Shown piece by piece: positions 17,120 through 25,543 of a DNA stretch of 64,000 nucleotides. The position numbers and the translations under genes were made by a program. Origin of the DNA: an uncultured Bacteroidota bacterium (GTDB lineage Bacteria; Bacteroidota; Bacteroidia; Bacteroidales; WCHB1-69); contig CACYHG010000001.1 of NCBI GenBank assembly GCA_902774175.1, positions 54,575 through 118,574 on the forward strand, written 5' to 3'. Each line of letters begins with the position of its first letter. Within the stretch, counting starts at the first letter, position 1. Under the pieces are notes generated by a model that saw only the letters and a program-made list of their open reading frames with translations, was not told the origin of the DNA and did no database searches.

Positions 17120-18325
17120 TTATTCCATAATTTCCGACAAATAACAGGCTGCCGCTTTTTCATCTGTCAGCCAGGAAGCCGTCCTGATGGCAGCATCCGA
17201 AATCCGTTGTATTGTTTCCAATGGCATCTTCCTGATACGAGTAATAATGGCTGCCAATTCATGACTGTTTCCCGCCTCACAAAGAAAGCCGTTCTCTCCG
17301 TCCCGGATGATGCCGTCAAAGCCCTCATTCCGGGAGGCAATGACGATACAACCTCTTGACATCGCCTCCAAATAAACCAGCCCGAATGTCTCATCCCTGG
17401 AAATCATGACAAAAACATCACTTTCATCCAGACAGCGTATCACACGCTCCCGTTTCTGCCTTCCCAACAAATGCACACATCCCTCCACATTCAGTCTGAC
17501 GGCAGTGTCCCGCACCTTTTCCGACTCATTCCCTGCACCTATATAAACCATGGAGAATGACCCGCCTTTAAAAGATGTCGCCAGTGCCTCTATGATTTCC
17601 GAAGGATACTTTCTTCCTATCAGATTGCCAACAAAAACGAAACGGCTGATTTCCCGAAAAGACTTTTTACGGCCTGCATCCACATATTCCGACGGTATAC
17701 CTGAATAACACATAAATGAAGGCTTTATGTATCTGGGCTCTGTCTCAAAATTACGTTTGATACCGGCAGACCTGAAACCGATCTTGTCCACTGCCTGCAG
17801 ATAAGTGTCCTCATTTTTTCCAAAAAACTCAAAATGAAAATCATCATGGGCCACATATACGGTCCTGCAACCATAATAAGCCTTCAGCTCCGCCATCACT
17901 GCAAGCTGGGGATTAGACCAATGGGACACAATCACATCAGGCCTGAACCCGTTATCAAGACAATAAGCCTTTGTTTTTTTTACGGCCTTGCTGATTTCAC
18001 GTTCGGAAAAACATCCGTGGGGCCTGAACTTTCTAAGCGGGAAACGGGCGACATTCACACCATCCAGCACATATTCACGTTCCTTCAAAGGGGAAACACC
18101 AATGGCAAAGCCCTCCTTGGAGGAGATTATTTCCTTAAACAGACGGGCAGCCCAATATGCCAACTTGGGGAAACGGCTGACATAATTCACGACTCTTACC
18201 TCCACTCCAGATTTCACCCATTCCCGCACAAAATAATGGACAACAGGCGTCCATTCCTTCCTGACATCATCTGCCGGATAAATGGATGTCAGCACCAACA
18301 CCTTTTTCTCGCCATTGGAAATCAT
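17120..18325 (-). CDS. GT4-family glycosyltransferase
   Basis: GT-B glycosyltransferase of 401 residues. The C-terminal half has FVFVGNLIGRKYPSEIIEAL (about 217-236), a GAGNESEKV turn (about 250-258) and the GT4 EX7E region SRDETFGLVYLEAMSRG (about 306-322). Its start overlaps the stop of the TupA-like gene by 4 bp (ATGA), indicating translational coupling. Sugar specificity cannot be read from sequence. Confidence 0.85.
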   Translation of the reverse strand: MISNGEKKVLVLTSIYPADDVRKEWTPVVHYFVREWVKSGVEVRVVNYVSRFPKLAYWAARLFKEIISSKEGFAIGVSPLKEREYVLDGVNVARFPLRKFRPHGCFSEREISKAVKKTKAYCLDNGFRPDVIVSHWSNPQLAVMAELKAYYGCRTVYVAHDDFHFEFFGKNEDTYLQAVDKIGFRSAGIKRNFETEPRYIKPSFMCYSGIPSEYVDAGRKKSFREISRFVFVGNLIGRKYPSEIIEALATSFKGGSFSMVYIGAGNESEKVRDTAVRLNVEGCVHLLGRQKRERVIRCLDESDVFVMISRDETFGLVYLEAMSRGCIVIASRNEGFDGIIRDGENGFLCEAGNSHELAAIITRIRKMPLETIQRISDAAIRTASWLTDEKAAACYLSEIME

Positions 18326-19212
18326 AACGTTACCATACTGCCAAACAATCGCTGCGTTTCCGGCAAACGGTTCACGTCAAAACCTCCACATGGAGTAAAT
18401 GTCAATTCCCCAAAAGTAACCTTGCCATTTTCAAGATAAAAGTCCGAGCGGACAAATGGGAAAGGTTTGGAAAGTTTCATGGCGTATTCAAAAACCTTAT
18501 CAATACCTTCTGGTTTTGGCAAGGTGAAATCTGCAGGTGCCTCCTTACCCCTTTTGTTGTAACGCTTCAAATTCCAGTCACGGTCAAAGAAATAGTATTC
18601 AGCCCCATGTTCCATCCGCCCCCTTTTGCAGCACACAAGTACACAATGCGGGACTCCGTTGAAACAATAAACCTTATAATCCACAGGAAGCTCTCCGCTT
18701 TCAGTTTCTATCAGCTTTTCGCACACAAGTTTTGGCGGAATACCCTTGTACTGCATCTCAGCATATTCCAAATAAAAGGTATCCCTTATCCTATACCAGT
18801 CATTCAATTTTTGTCTGGCATCCGCAATATCCAGTTTTGATTTGTCAAACACAATCAGGTTTTGTCCGCAACCGAAATTCCACTTCAGCACAAACTGATC
18901 GGGAAGCGTATCCCAAGGGACCTCTTCCACATGGTCGTAAGTCCCATACAGTTCGTTCAGGATTTCCCCGCAACCGCATCTTTTCACATATTCCCGGACG
19001 GCATACTTGTCGGCACATTGTGTCACCAACGGATTCTTATAATACGTGTTGAACTTCAGCCATTGGATTTTTTCATCCAGAGTCTGTGGATGCTTCAAAT
19101 GCACTGGCTTCTTGAACCTCATGAAATACACCACCCTTGTATTCAACTTTGGTGAGATACGGGCGAGCGACTGCTTGAACCAGACAGCTATCTTTGAATC
19201 AGTTTTATTCAT
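18322..19212 (-). CDS. TupA-like ATP-grasp protein (locus A)
   Basis: Member of the TupA-like ATP-grasp family, named after a teichuronopeptide biosynthesis protein and common in polysaccharide loci. ATG 19212 (MNKTDSKIAVWFKQ) gives 296 residues; the longer frame would run into the upstream gene. Features: LDEKIQWLK (about 46-54), a glycine-rich ATP-binding loop in KWNFGCGQN (about 112-120), YKVYCFNGVPHCVLVC (about 182-197) and a metal-binding FGELTFTPCGGFD (about 272-284). Probably links an amino acid or similar acid to the glycan; the substrate is not known. Confidence 0.82.
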   Translation of the reverse strand: MNKTDSKIAVWFKQSLARISPKLNTRVVYFMRFKKPVHLKHPQTLDEKIQWLKFNTYYKNPLVTQCADKYAVREYVKRCGCGEILNELYGTYDHVEEVPWDTLPDQFVLKWNFGCGQNLIVFDKSKLDIADARQKLNDWYRIRDTFYLEYAEMQYKGIPPKLVCEKLIETESGELPVDYKVYCFNGVPHCVLVCCKRGRMEHGAEYYFFDRDWNLKRYNKRGKEAPADFTLPKPEGIDKVFEYAMKLSKPFPFVRSDFYLENGKVTFGELTFTPCGGFDVNRLPETQRLFGSMVTL

Positions 19213-19228
19213 ATCGCTTTTCAGGTGG

Positions 19229-20338
19229 CTATAAGGGAGAGCCCTCAAACCTTGTGTTCACGTTTTTTTTCACCACAGAAAGAATCTCTTCCGTATATTC
19301 TCCAAACGCCGGCCCGTGAGCGACCTGACTCAGTTCGGCGGCCCTGTTCCATTCAATCAGTGCGGGCCTTCCCTCCTTGTCCACCGACATATCCCAACCT
19401 ATCAGGTTAAAATAGGGCAATCTGAAATGCATTTCCCTAACCAAAGACAACACATCCGAAAACGAAGGCATCTGATAGCCATCCAACACAGTGCCAACAT
19501 CCGTTTGGGTCATCAATTTTTCCCTGGCACTTCCAAAAGCCACGCCTTTGATTTTTCCCGTTGTCAAGTCGATATCCGCCTTAATCCCTCCAGCCGTCTC
19601 GTTATCAATCACCTGATTCTTTCGGCCGATACGAATTACCGCATACAGGACCACCACTTCATGGCCCCTTCTGTATGACATCACCCTCATCGTGTTGAGT
19701 GAGGTGGGGTTAAGTCTCGCAATGCCGGCATGTTGTTCAAAGCGTTCCTGGATAATGAAACTGCGTCTGTATTTCCTGAACAAGTCCTGGACACTGCAAT
19801 TCCATTTGGGAATCAACCCGTTTTCGGTTCTGATCAGTTCCACTCCCTGTCCCCATGTTCCTTCAAGCGTTGGCTTGATGATGGCCTCGCTGAGATTGCT
19901 GCATATTTCAATGGCTTCATTCTCTGTCAATGGATTACGGTCATCATAATAATAGCCATTAACGTTTTTTACGATGGTTTTAGGCCTGTTGACATCGTAA
20001 AACAGCGTATCGTAGAACCCCTTGTCCACATAGGCATGACGGAATTGGAACTTATTTAACCGATAAATGATTTCCGAATTATAAATGCTTGCAGGGATGT
20101 ATTTTTCAGAATAAACGCCATTTCTGGAATACAGATACTGGTGCCACCATGTGGGCACTTCCCTCCCGAAATGTTTTTTGAAATAAGCCCTGATATCCGC
20201 CTCCTGCCCCCTTGTAAGCGGCTTCATCGGGCATAATTGCATTGCTTGCCTGATGTTTTTTTCGTAACTCTTTTCAATGCGCCTGAGCTCGTTCATGTGG
20301 AGCGCGCTTTTAACCATTTCCTTTAAAACCATAATCAT
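19229..20338 (-). CDS. Sugar-transfer-associated ATP-grasp protein (locus A)
   Basis: ATP-grasp family found almost only in exopolysaccharide/LPS loci. The 369-residue protein has the family segment VPTWWHQYLYSRNGVYSEKYIP (about 60-81), an ATP-binding EAIIKPTLEGTWGQGVEL (about 151-168), NPTSLNTMRVMSY (about 211-223) and LIGWDMSVDKEGRPALIEWN (about 316-335) near the metal site. Its ATG overlaps the YdjC stop (TAATG), implying coupled translation. Two close relatives occur in tandem at 43656-45850. The reaction is uncharacterised; a ligase role is inferred from the fold. Confidence 0.82.
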   Translation of the reverse strand: MIMVLKEMVKSALHMNELRRIEKSYEKNIRQAMQLCPMKPLTRGQEADIRAYFKKHFGREVPTWWHQYLYSRNGVYSEKYIPASIYNSEIIYRLNKFQFRHAYVDKGFYDTLFYDVNRPKTIVKNVNGYYYDDRNPLTENEAIEICSNLSEAIIKPTLEGTWGQGVELIRTENGLIPKWNCSVQDLFRKYRRSFIIQERFEQHAGIARLNPTSLNTMRVMSYRRGHEVVVLYAVIRIGRKNQVIDNETAGGIKADIDLTTGKIKGVAFGSAREKLMTQTDVGTVLDGYQMPSFSDVLSLVREMHFRLPYFNLIGWDMSVDKEGRPALIEWNRAAELSQVAHGPAFGEYTEEILSVVKKNVNTRFEGSPL

Positions 20339-21150
20339 TATTTGACAGCATTATCCCAATTGCAGCAATCCTTCCACGAAACAAATTCACCCCCCACCGA
20401 TTCCTTTAAACGCTGGATCTGCTTCTGCATGGGTTGCATTTCATGTTTCAAATACGACGGACTGTCATCAAGAAACACTCCGTTCTTGTAGTGAGGATGA
20501 CAATACAATTCAATAAGACTGTATTTCGAATACAATTCCTGATTATACAAATAGTAGTCAATATTGCTGGAAGGAATAAACCTGACATGCGGATTCCAGC
20601 ATATCACACGATACAACAGAAATCTTATGCTTTTCCTTTGATGCATGCCAATGAATCTGACGGAATGAATCCCGTATCTTCGTGTGAACAGTTTCAATGC
20701 AACAGTAACAGGCCATGTCAGATTGTACCACAAATGGAAGTCGATATGACCATAATCAGATTTTCCCTTTGTCACTTCCCTGAATTTGTGGTATTGGGCA
20801 GCCATTTCATGATAAACCACCTTCCACTTCCGTATGTCAGAAAAACTGCTAGGCAAACCATCAAATGGGGTGAATTTTCCATTGGTACAGAAAAAAGGAT
20901 CCTTTCGCATAGCCTCCGTGAGCGGAACATCCTCAGAATCATCGTCTATCATACTGGTTGATAAATTCAAATGCAAATGGATCCTGTCCGCATACCCTCC
21001 CGAATGAATATAATCAACAGCATCCTGCATGTATTTGCCTGTAACAATCAGGCCGGCGGAACTGATGAGACCTTGTCTGAAAGCATCATCAATGGCTTGG
21101 TTTCTCTCTTTGCTCCTTCCAAAATCATCCGCATTAACAATAATCTTCAT
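20338..21150 (-). CDS. YdjC/ChbG-like carbohydrate deacetylase (locus A)
   Basis: Metal-dependent de-N-acetylase fold. The 270-residue protein opens MKIIVNADDFGRS with the catalytic Asp pair, has HLHLNLS (about 58-64) and a downstream HIDFHLWYNLTW segment (about 136-147) supplying metal/substrate histidines, then ELYCHPHYK (about 215-223). It is clearly paralogous to 47020-47823, with which it shares long identical blocks. Expected role: trimming an N-acetyl group from a sugar or lipid-linked intermediate, which frees an amine for the neighbouring ATP-grasp enzymes. That link is inference. Confidence 0.83.
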   Translation of the reverse strand: MKIIVNADDFGRSKERNQAIDDAFRQGLISSAGLIVTGKYMQDAVDYIHSGGYADRIHLHLNLSTSMIDDDSEDVPLTEAMRKDPFFCTNGKFTPFDGLPSSFSDIRKWKVVYHEMAAQYHKFREVTKGKSDYGHIDFHLWYNLTWPVTVALKLFTRRYGIHSVRFIGMHQRKSIRFLLYRVICWNPHVRFIPSSNIDYYLYNQELYSKYSLIELYCHPHYKNGVFLDDSPSYLKHEMQPMQKQIQRLKESVGGEFVSWKDCCNWDNAVK

Positions 21151-21170
21151 CTGAATGCCAATTTGATAAA

Positions 21171-22652
21171 TTACCTGCCATCAGAACTTTTTTTCCTTTC
21201 CCAGAACCTGAATTTTTCGGGAATGACAGTCAGGAAATAGGTATAGGCTTCCGGCCTGACGATGAACGACCATCCAAGATAAATGAGCAGATACACGAAA
21301 AACCGCAGCATTCCATCAGGATACATGCTCCAATGAAGAGAACAGCTGGCCACATAACTGACTGCCGCAGCAATCAATGAGGTTATTGCCACGGGAAGCA
21401 AATCACAGACCTGCCGCCAGACTTTGTAACCGATATGCTTGGAAACAAGGCTGATATTTACAAAATATGAAAACCAATAATTGATGATCACACCCACAAG
21501 CAATCCCCTGATCCCATAAAACAGCAGTCCCGACACAACCGCGATTATGCCAACCACACGTTTCAGCAAGGTCCAAACAAACATGGTTTTACTTTTTCCG
21601 ATGGCTGAAATGGCCTGATAATTCACCGCCTGCAGACAGCCTGCCAATCCGGCGAAACAAAGCATCTGAAAGTAAGGGACACTCTGCAGCCACCGGTCAG
21701 AATAAAGAAGCACAAAAACTGGCTTGGCGCATAACAGTAAAACAAACATTAGCGGAAAGGTGATATAAGCCAATGTCATGGTCAGTCTCCTGATCATATT
21801 GGATAAAGCCTCCTTGTCGTCCTGCACTTCAGCATAAAGCGGATAGGTAACCTGTGTCATAATACCGGAAATACTGGTAGAGGCAAGCTGCTCGGTGCTT
21901 TCCGCCTTTGAATAATAGCCCATGGTGGTCGGATTATACACTTTTCCGATCAACAAGCCCTGAATCCGTTGGCCAAAACTGTTAATGAGGTTCGTTAAAA
22001 AAATGAAAAAACCAAAGCCGAACAGCCCATTAAACGATTGCCAGGAAAAAGTCCAGGTGGGTCTCCATTTGACATAGAACCAAAAAACGGCTGTCGGAAT
22101 AGCGGCCGATATCAGATATAGCGCCACCAGTGCCCATACACCGAAACCCTTGTGAGCCATCCAAATGGCTGTCCCCAGTGCAATTATTGAAGTAAACAGC
22201 GTAACTATTGAAATGGCCCTGAAATCCAGTTTTTTCCGAAGCTGACTATTTTGAATGACATTGAACGCATTAATTATCAGAACCAGTCCCTCCACCCTCA
22301 GAACAGATGAGAGAAGCGGAATCTTATAGAATCTGGCAATGGAAGGTGCACAAACGAACAAAATGACATACACTAGCACAGACACCCCCATGTTCCAGAA
22401 AAAAATGGTGGAATAATCCGTCTGCGTCGGCTGTTTTTTTTGAATCAGAGCGGATCCGAAACCACCATCCGTGAAAACACCTGCCAATCCCATAAAAATG
22501 GATAGCATGCCTATACATCCATAATCAAAAGGCGTCAACAGACGAGCAAGGATAATCCCTGAAATAAAGGACATGCCAATCCCTGCAAACATCTGGATGG
22601 AGGTCCACAGCACACCCGAAACGGCTTTTTGTTTTAGATTTTGTTCAAACAT
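21171..22652 (-). CDS. wzx: Lipid-linked repeat-unit flippase, WzxC-like (locus A)
   Basis: Polytopic MATE/MOP-superfamily flippase (493 residues, about 12-14 hydrophobic helices) that moves undecaprenyl-PP-linked units across the inner membrane. The start MFEQNLKQKAVSGVLWTSIQ and the segment GIILARLLTPFDYGCIGMLSIF (about 32-53) are typical of WzxC/Polysacc_synt_3. It is a strong paralogue of 49033-50520 over its whole length (shared GFGSALIQKKQPTQ, RIQGLLIGK/KIQGLLIGK). It is 20 bp upstream of the YdjC gene. An LOR/SDH gene relic lies just upstream of it. Confidence 0.93.
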   Translation of the reverse strand: MFEQNLKQKAVSGVLWTSIQMFAGIGMSFISGIILARLLTPFDYGCIGMLSIFMGLAGVFTDGGFGSALIQKKQPTQTDYSTIFFWNMGVSVLVYVILFVCAPSIARFYKIPLLSSVLRVEGLVLIINAFNVIQNSQLRKKLDFRAISIVTLFTSIIALGTAIWMAHKGFGVWALVALYLISAAIPTAVFWFYVKWRPTWTFSWQSFNGLFGFGFFIFLTNLINSFGQRIQGLLIGKVYNPTTMGYYSKAESTEQLASTSISGIMTQVTYPLYAEVQDDKEALSNMIRRLTMTLAYITFPLMFVLLLCAKPVFVLLYSDRWLQSVPYFQMLCFAGLAGCLQAVNYQAISAIGKSKTMFVWTLLKRVVGIIAVVSGLLFYGIRGLLVGVIINYWFSYFVNISLVSKHIGYKVWRQVCDLLPVAITSLIAAAVSYVASCSLHWSMYPDGMLRFFVYLLIYLGWSFIVRPEAYTYFLTVIPEKFRFWERKKSSDGR

Positions 22653-22684
22653 GCGATTATACGCCCTCCGTAAATGTTATGCCT

Positions 22685-22816
22685 TTACTTTAAGGCTTGC
22701 AACAATAGACAGTTGTACTCCAGCATCTTGCCGAAATGACCGAAAAAAGGTTTTGATGACAAAGCCACACGGTTGTCAATCGGATTCTTGGCCTCCCTGA
22801 TCAAAGCGATTATCGT
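22685..22816 (-). pseudogene. Relic of an LOR/SDH (opine-dehydrogenase-like) gene
   Basis: Reading the minus strand from about 22810 gives IALIREAKNPIDNRVALS, matching the N-terminus of the intact genes at 47828-49036 and 52711-53919 (IALIKETKTPVDNRVALS). It is joined directly to FFGHFGKMLEYNCLLLQAL, matching residues about 72-91 (FFGHIAKMQEYNRPLLQAF), and then stops at 22685. The ATG is lost (one base inserted), about 48 codons are deleted internally and everything after about residue 91 is missing. This is a decayed third copy sitting next to a paralogous flippase. Confidence 0.85.
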
Positions 22817-22833
22817 TAATATCAATTTATTAT

Positions 22834-24024
22834 TCAATTAATTAAGTGGTGTTCCGCGTATGTGTTTTTCAACGCGATGCCGAACAGGATAAAATTAAAC
22901 ACCGTGGCCGTGCCCGGACCAAAAGGATAGGTCGGTTCCGCCATGGAAATCACAAAAGGTATCAGCATGGCAAAATACCCCACATTAAAGATATCGGATG
23001 TGCCCAGCCTGCATGAGCGGAAAAACGACAGACACAATGTGACGGTGTAGTACAGCATAATAGGAAATGAAAAAAACAGGCCGAACGAACACCAGATGTT
23101 CAACGGATAATTATGGATCCACTCCAGATTGCTTTCCGCCTCCAATTCACCGCCCCACAGATGATCGGAAAGGAACCTCAGCCCCTCCAGGTTCCGCTCC
23201 ATTCTGCCCGAAGTGATATCACCCCCCTCATAGTTCTGCACAAAACTGTTCCATACATACTCCCTAAACAACGGGAAAAAGACGAATGTCGCAGACACAA
23301 CAATGATGATTCCCAAGAAAAAAAGGAAGAAAGAACCCCTGCGACTGAATTTCTGATAATAGAAAAAGAAGAAAAGCAGCACCAGCGTGGCAGTGGCGGT
23401 TCGCGCACGTATCGTAAGCAGCAAAACAGTGAACGAAAGGATCATCAGTACATACAACAACCTTTTCAGGCCATTCCCATGCGTATTCGATTGCAGAAAG
23501 ACCATGGTGAAGACACCGGTCGCCAGCATGGCTCCCAGGGAATTTTTGTTATCCGTGAGGTACGTGTCCGCTATCTCGAACCCTCCAACATTCATCACCA
23601 CCTGCAAATATGTCACATATCCGATACAGCAGGTAAAGAAGAAAAGGAGAAAACGCAGTTTTTTCTCATTCAGCCCCAATTGCCAGCCTATCATCGTCGC
23701 AGCCAGACAAATCCCGATGGAGCGTATGTCTTCAAACATCCTGAAATCATTGTAGCGCGAAATAACCAGCAGAAAAAAAACAATCACTGTAAAAAAAATG
23801 ACAACACTGCCAATGATAACCCCAGATCTAAAAAAAGACTTTATATTCAAACACATAATAAAGAGAATGGCAAAAACCTTCAGGATATCGTCCGAAAGTA
23901 CCGTACCCGACTCCATGCCAAGCGCCCTGCTTGCATCAATGATATCAGGATGCGAAGCATATGCAAACAGAAAAATCAGGTAAAGCAATACCAGATACCG
24001 CAAACTCCTCCAAAACAAATTCAT
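22834..24024 (-). CDS. wzy: O-antigen/capsule polymerase-like membrane protein (Wzy), locus A
   Basis: Polytopic protein of 396 residues with at least ten hydrophobic helices. It has a periplasmic-loop signature of the O-antigen ligase/Wzy family: TSGRMERNLEGLRFL (about 275-289), then WIHNYPLNIWCSFG (about 310-323). Expected to polymerise lipid-linked repeat units in the periplasm. A second unrelated-looking Wzy is at 36500-37711, so the window encodes two polymerisation systems. A strong terminator upstream implies its own promoter. WaaL-like ligase function cannot be excluded. Confidence 0.85.
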   Translation of the reverse strand: MNLFWRSLRYLVLLYLIFLFAYASHPDIIDASRALGMESGTVLSDDILKVFAILFIMCLNIKSFFRSGVIIGSVVIFFTVIVFFLLVISRYNDFRMFEDIRSIGICLAATMIGWQLGLNEKKLRFLLFFFTCCIGYVTYLQVVMNVGGFEIADTYLTDNKNSLGAMLATGVFTMVFLQSNTHGNGLKRLLYVLMILSFTVLLLTIRARTATATLVLLFFFFYYQKFSRRGSFFLFFLGIIIVVSATFVFFPLFREYVWNSFVQNYEGGDITSGRMERNLEGLRFLSDHLWGGELEAESNLEWIHNYPLNIWCSFGLFFSFPIMLYYTVTLCLSFFRSCRLGTSDIFNVGYFAMLIPFVISMAEPTYPFGPGTATVFNFILFGIALKNTYAEHHLIN

Positions 24025-24140
24025 GCCATTATTACATACGATTATGGTTCCCTGTATTTTAGATAGTAATTAGCACACCTCCGTGCACGGCTTCGCCGTT
24101 GCCGGTTACAACCGGACACAGTACCCGTAAAATAAATTTA

Positions 24141-24148
24141 CAAAAGTA
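24141..24148 (-). promoter_or_regulatory. Candidate -7 promoter element (TACTTTTG) for the wzy-wzx operon
   Basis: TAnnTTTG match on the minus strand, about 55 bp beyond the terminator and about 117 bp before the wzy ATG. The -33 element is not convincing. It would drive wzy, wzx, ydjC and the following transferase genes. Confidence 0.5.
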
Positions 24149-24205
24149 CTCAAAATAAAAACACCTTTTGGACGTGCCGCCGGATAAATTTTCGGCAAAC
24201 AAAAA

Positions 24206-24229
24206 CGGGTCCGGCAATTGCCGGACCCG
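24206..24229 (-). terminator. Rho-independent terminator after the DegT aminotransferase genes
   Basis: A perfect 24-bp palindrome (gggtccgg core arms) lies 29 bp beyond the stop at 24258 and is followed on the minus strand by a TTTTTG run. The plus-strand side also carries A-runs that pair with it. Strong stem and U-tract make this the clearest terminator in the window. Confidence 0.85.
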
Positions 24230-24257
24230 CCCGAAAAAAACTTCTGAAATACTTCCG

Positions 24258-25514
24258 CTACACGATAGCGTCTTTGACGCACTCCACGATGTACCTGACC
24301 TCCTCATCACCGACATACGGTCCGCTCGGCAGGCACATGCCGCACTTGAACAAGGCTTCCGAAACGCCGTTGACATAGGCAGGAGCATCTTTATAAACAG
24401 GCTGTTTATGCATGGGTTTCCACAGCGGACGGGCCTCGATGCCTTTTTGGTCAAGAAATACACGTAGGGCTTCCACGTTGGCATTGGGTTCGCAGTCGGT
24501 ATGGGCGCATTCCGTGGCACGCACAACGCCTGCTGCACCGCCCACCGCGCCCTTCACCACAGTATCATAGGCATTTTCCTGCCCTTTCACATGCAGTTCC
24601 GGGGCAATTGTGATGGTGTTCAGCCAGAAATTGCTGTCGAAGCGGCTGTCGGGATTGCAATGCACCTCAATTCCATCCACATCCCTGAACAATTCCCTGT
24701 AAAGTTCATACACATGCCTGTGATGGCTGATATGCTTGTCAAGCACCGTCATCTGTCCACGGCCTATGCCAGCGCAGATGTTGCTCATGCGATAGTTATA
24801 GCCGATAGCCTCATGCTGGTAATAGGGATAGGCCTCCCGCGCCTGCGTGGCATACCACATTATCCTTTCCTTCGCCGCAGCATCGGGGCATACAAGGGCC
24901 CCGCCTCCCGAAGTGGTTATTATCTTGTTTCCGTTGAAGCTAAGCACACCGTATTGTCCGAAAGTCCCCAGCACACGTCCGTTGAAACGCGAACCGAGCC
25001 CCTCCGCACAATCCTCCACCACAGGGATGCCATATTTTCCGGCCACCTCAAGGATGGCGTCTATCCTATACGGCATGCCGTACAGGGCTGTAGGCACTAT
25101 GGCCTTGGGCTTTCGCCCCGTTTTGGCTATACGGTCCCTGATGGCCGCATCGAGCAGTTCCGGATCCATGTTCCAGCTGCCCTCCTCACTGTCCACAAAA
25201 ACAGGAGTGGCGCCCAAGTAGCGCACAGGGTTCGCGGAGGCGCAGAATGTGAAGCTCTGCACCATCACCTCATCGCCCGGCCCGACACCGCAGGCCAGCA
25301 GCGCAAGATGCACCGCCGCCGTACCGGCGGACAACGCGACGACACGTTTTTCCAACTCCGTACCGTTGACAAAATTTTCCAAATCCTTTTCAAACGCATT
25401 CACATTCGGTCCCAAAGGAGCCACCCAACGGGTGTCGAAAGCCTCCCGGATGTATTTCATTTCCAGGTCATCTTCCGACATACGGGCCAAACACAAATAT
25501 ATCCGTTTTCTCAT
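24258..25514 (-). CDS. DegT/DnrJ/EryC1-type sugar aminotransferase (PglE-like)
   Basis: PLP-dependent transaminase that adds an amino group to a nucleotide keto-sugar. The 418-residue protein starts MRKRIYLCLARMSEDDLE, typical of PglE-like members. It has ALSAGTAAVHLAL (about 60-72), the PLP-binding DCAEGLGSRFNG (about 168-179) and the Schiff-base lysine in FNGNKIITTSGGG (about 193-205). The CapD/PglF-like dehydratase (8079-10070) could supply its UDP-4-keto substrate. It is the last gene before a strong terminator; the second DegT gene is 29 bp upstream. Confidence 0.9.
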   Translation of the reverse strand: MRKRIYLCLARMSEDDLEMKYIREAFDTRWVAPLGPNVNAFEKDLENFVNGTELEKRVVALSAGTAAVHLALLACGVGPGDEVMVQSFTFCASANPVRYLGATPVFVDSEEGSWNMDPELLDAAIRDRIAKTGRKPKAIVPTALYGMPYRIDAILEVAGKYGIPVVEDCAEGLGSRFNGRVLGTFGQYGVLSFNGNKIITTSGGGALVCPDAAAKERIMWYATQAREAYPYYQHEAIGYNYRMSNICAGIGRGQMTVLDKHISHHRHVYELYRELFRDVDGIEVHCNPDSRFDSNFWLNTITIAPELHVKGQENAYDTVVKGAVGGAAGVVRATECAHTDCEPNANVEALRVFLDQKGIEARPLWKPMHKQPVYKDAPAYVNGVSEALFKCGMCLPSGPYVGDEEVRYIVECVKDAIV

Positions 25515-25543
25515 ATCTCTTCTGTCAGTCCTTTTTCTATATT

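Larger units (their letters stand above)
24025..24257. other. Spacer with terminator and putative promoter between DegT and Wzy genes
   Basis: No gene is seen in these 233 bp. On the minus strand the order is: stop of the DegT gene, terminator hairpin, a -7-like TACTTTTG, a leader with a small TTCG-loop stem (cggc-ttcg-gccg type, about 24088-24100) and then the ATG of wzy. This marks a transcript boundary within locus A. Confidence 0.55.

Noticed and set aside
23113..24066. Plus-strand open frame of 317 codons opposite wzy
   Set aside because: Composition is Gln/His/Lys-rich nonsense typical of an antisense of a membrane protein; wzy motifs are clear on the minus strand.
24059..24538. Minus-strand 159-codon frame overlapping the DegT gene end
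   Set aside because: It overlaps the DegT coding sequence in another frame and crosses the terminator; no domain.
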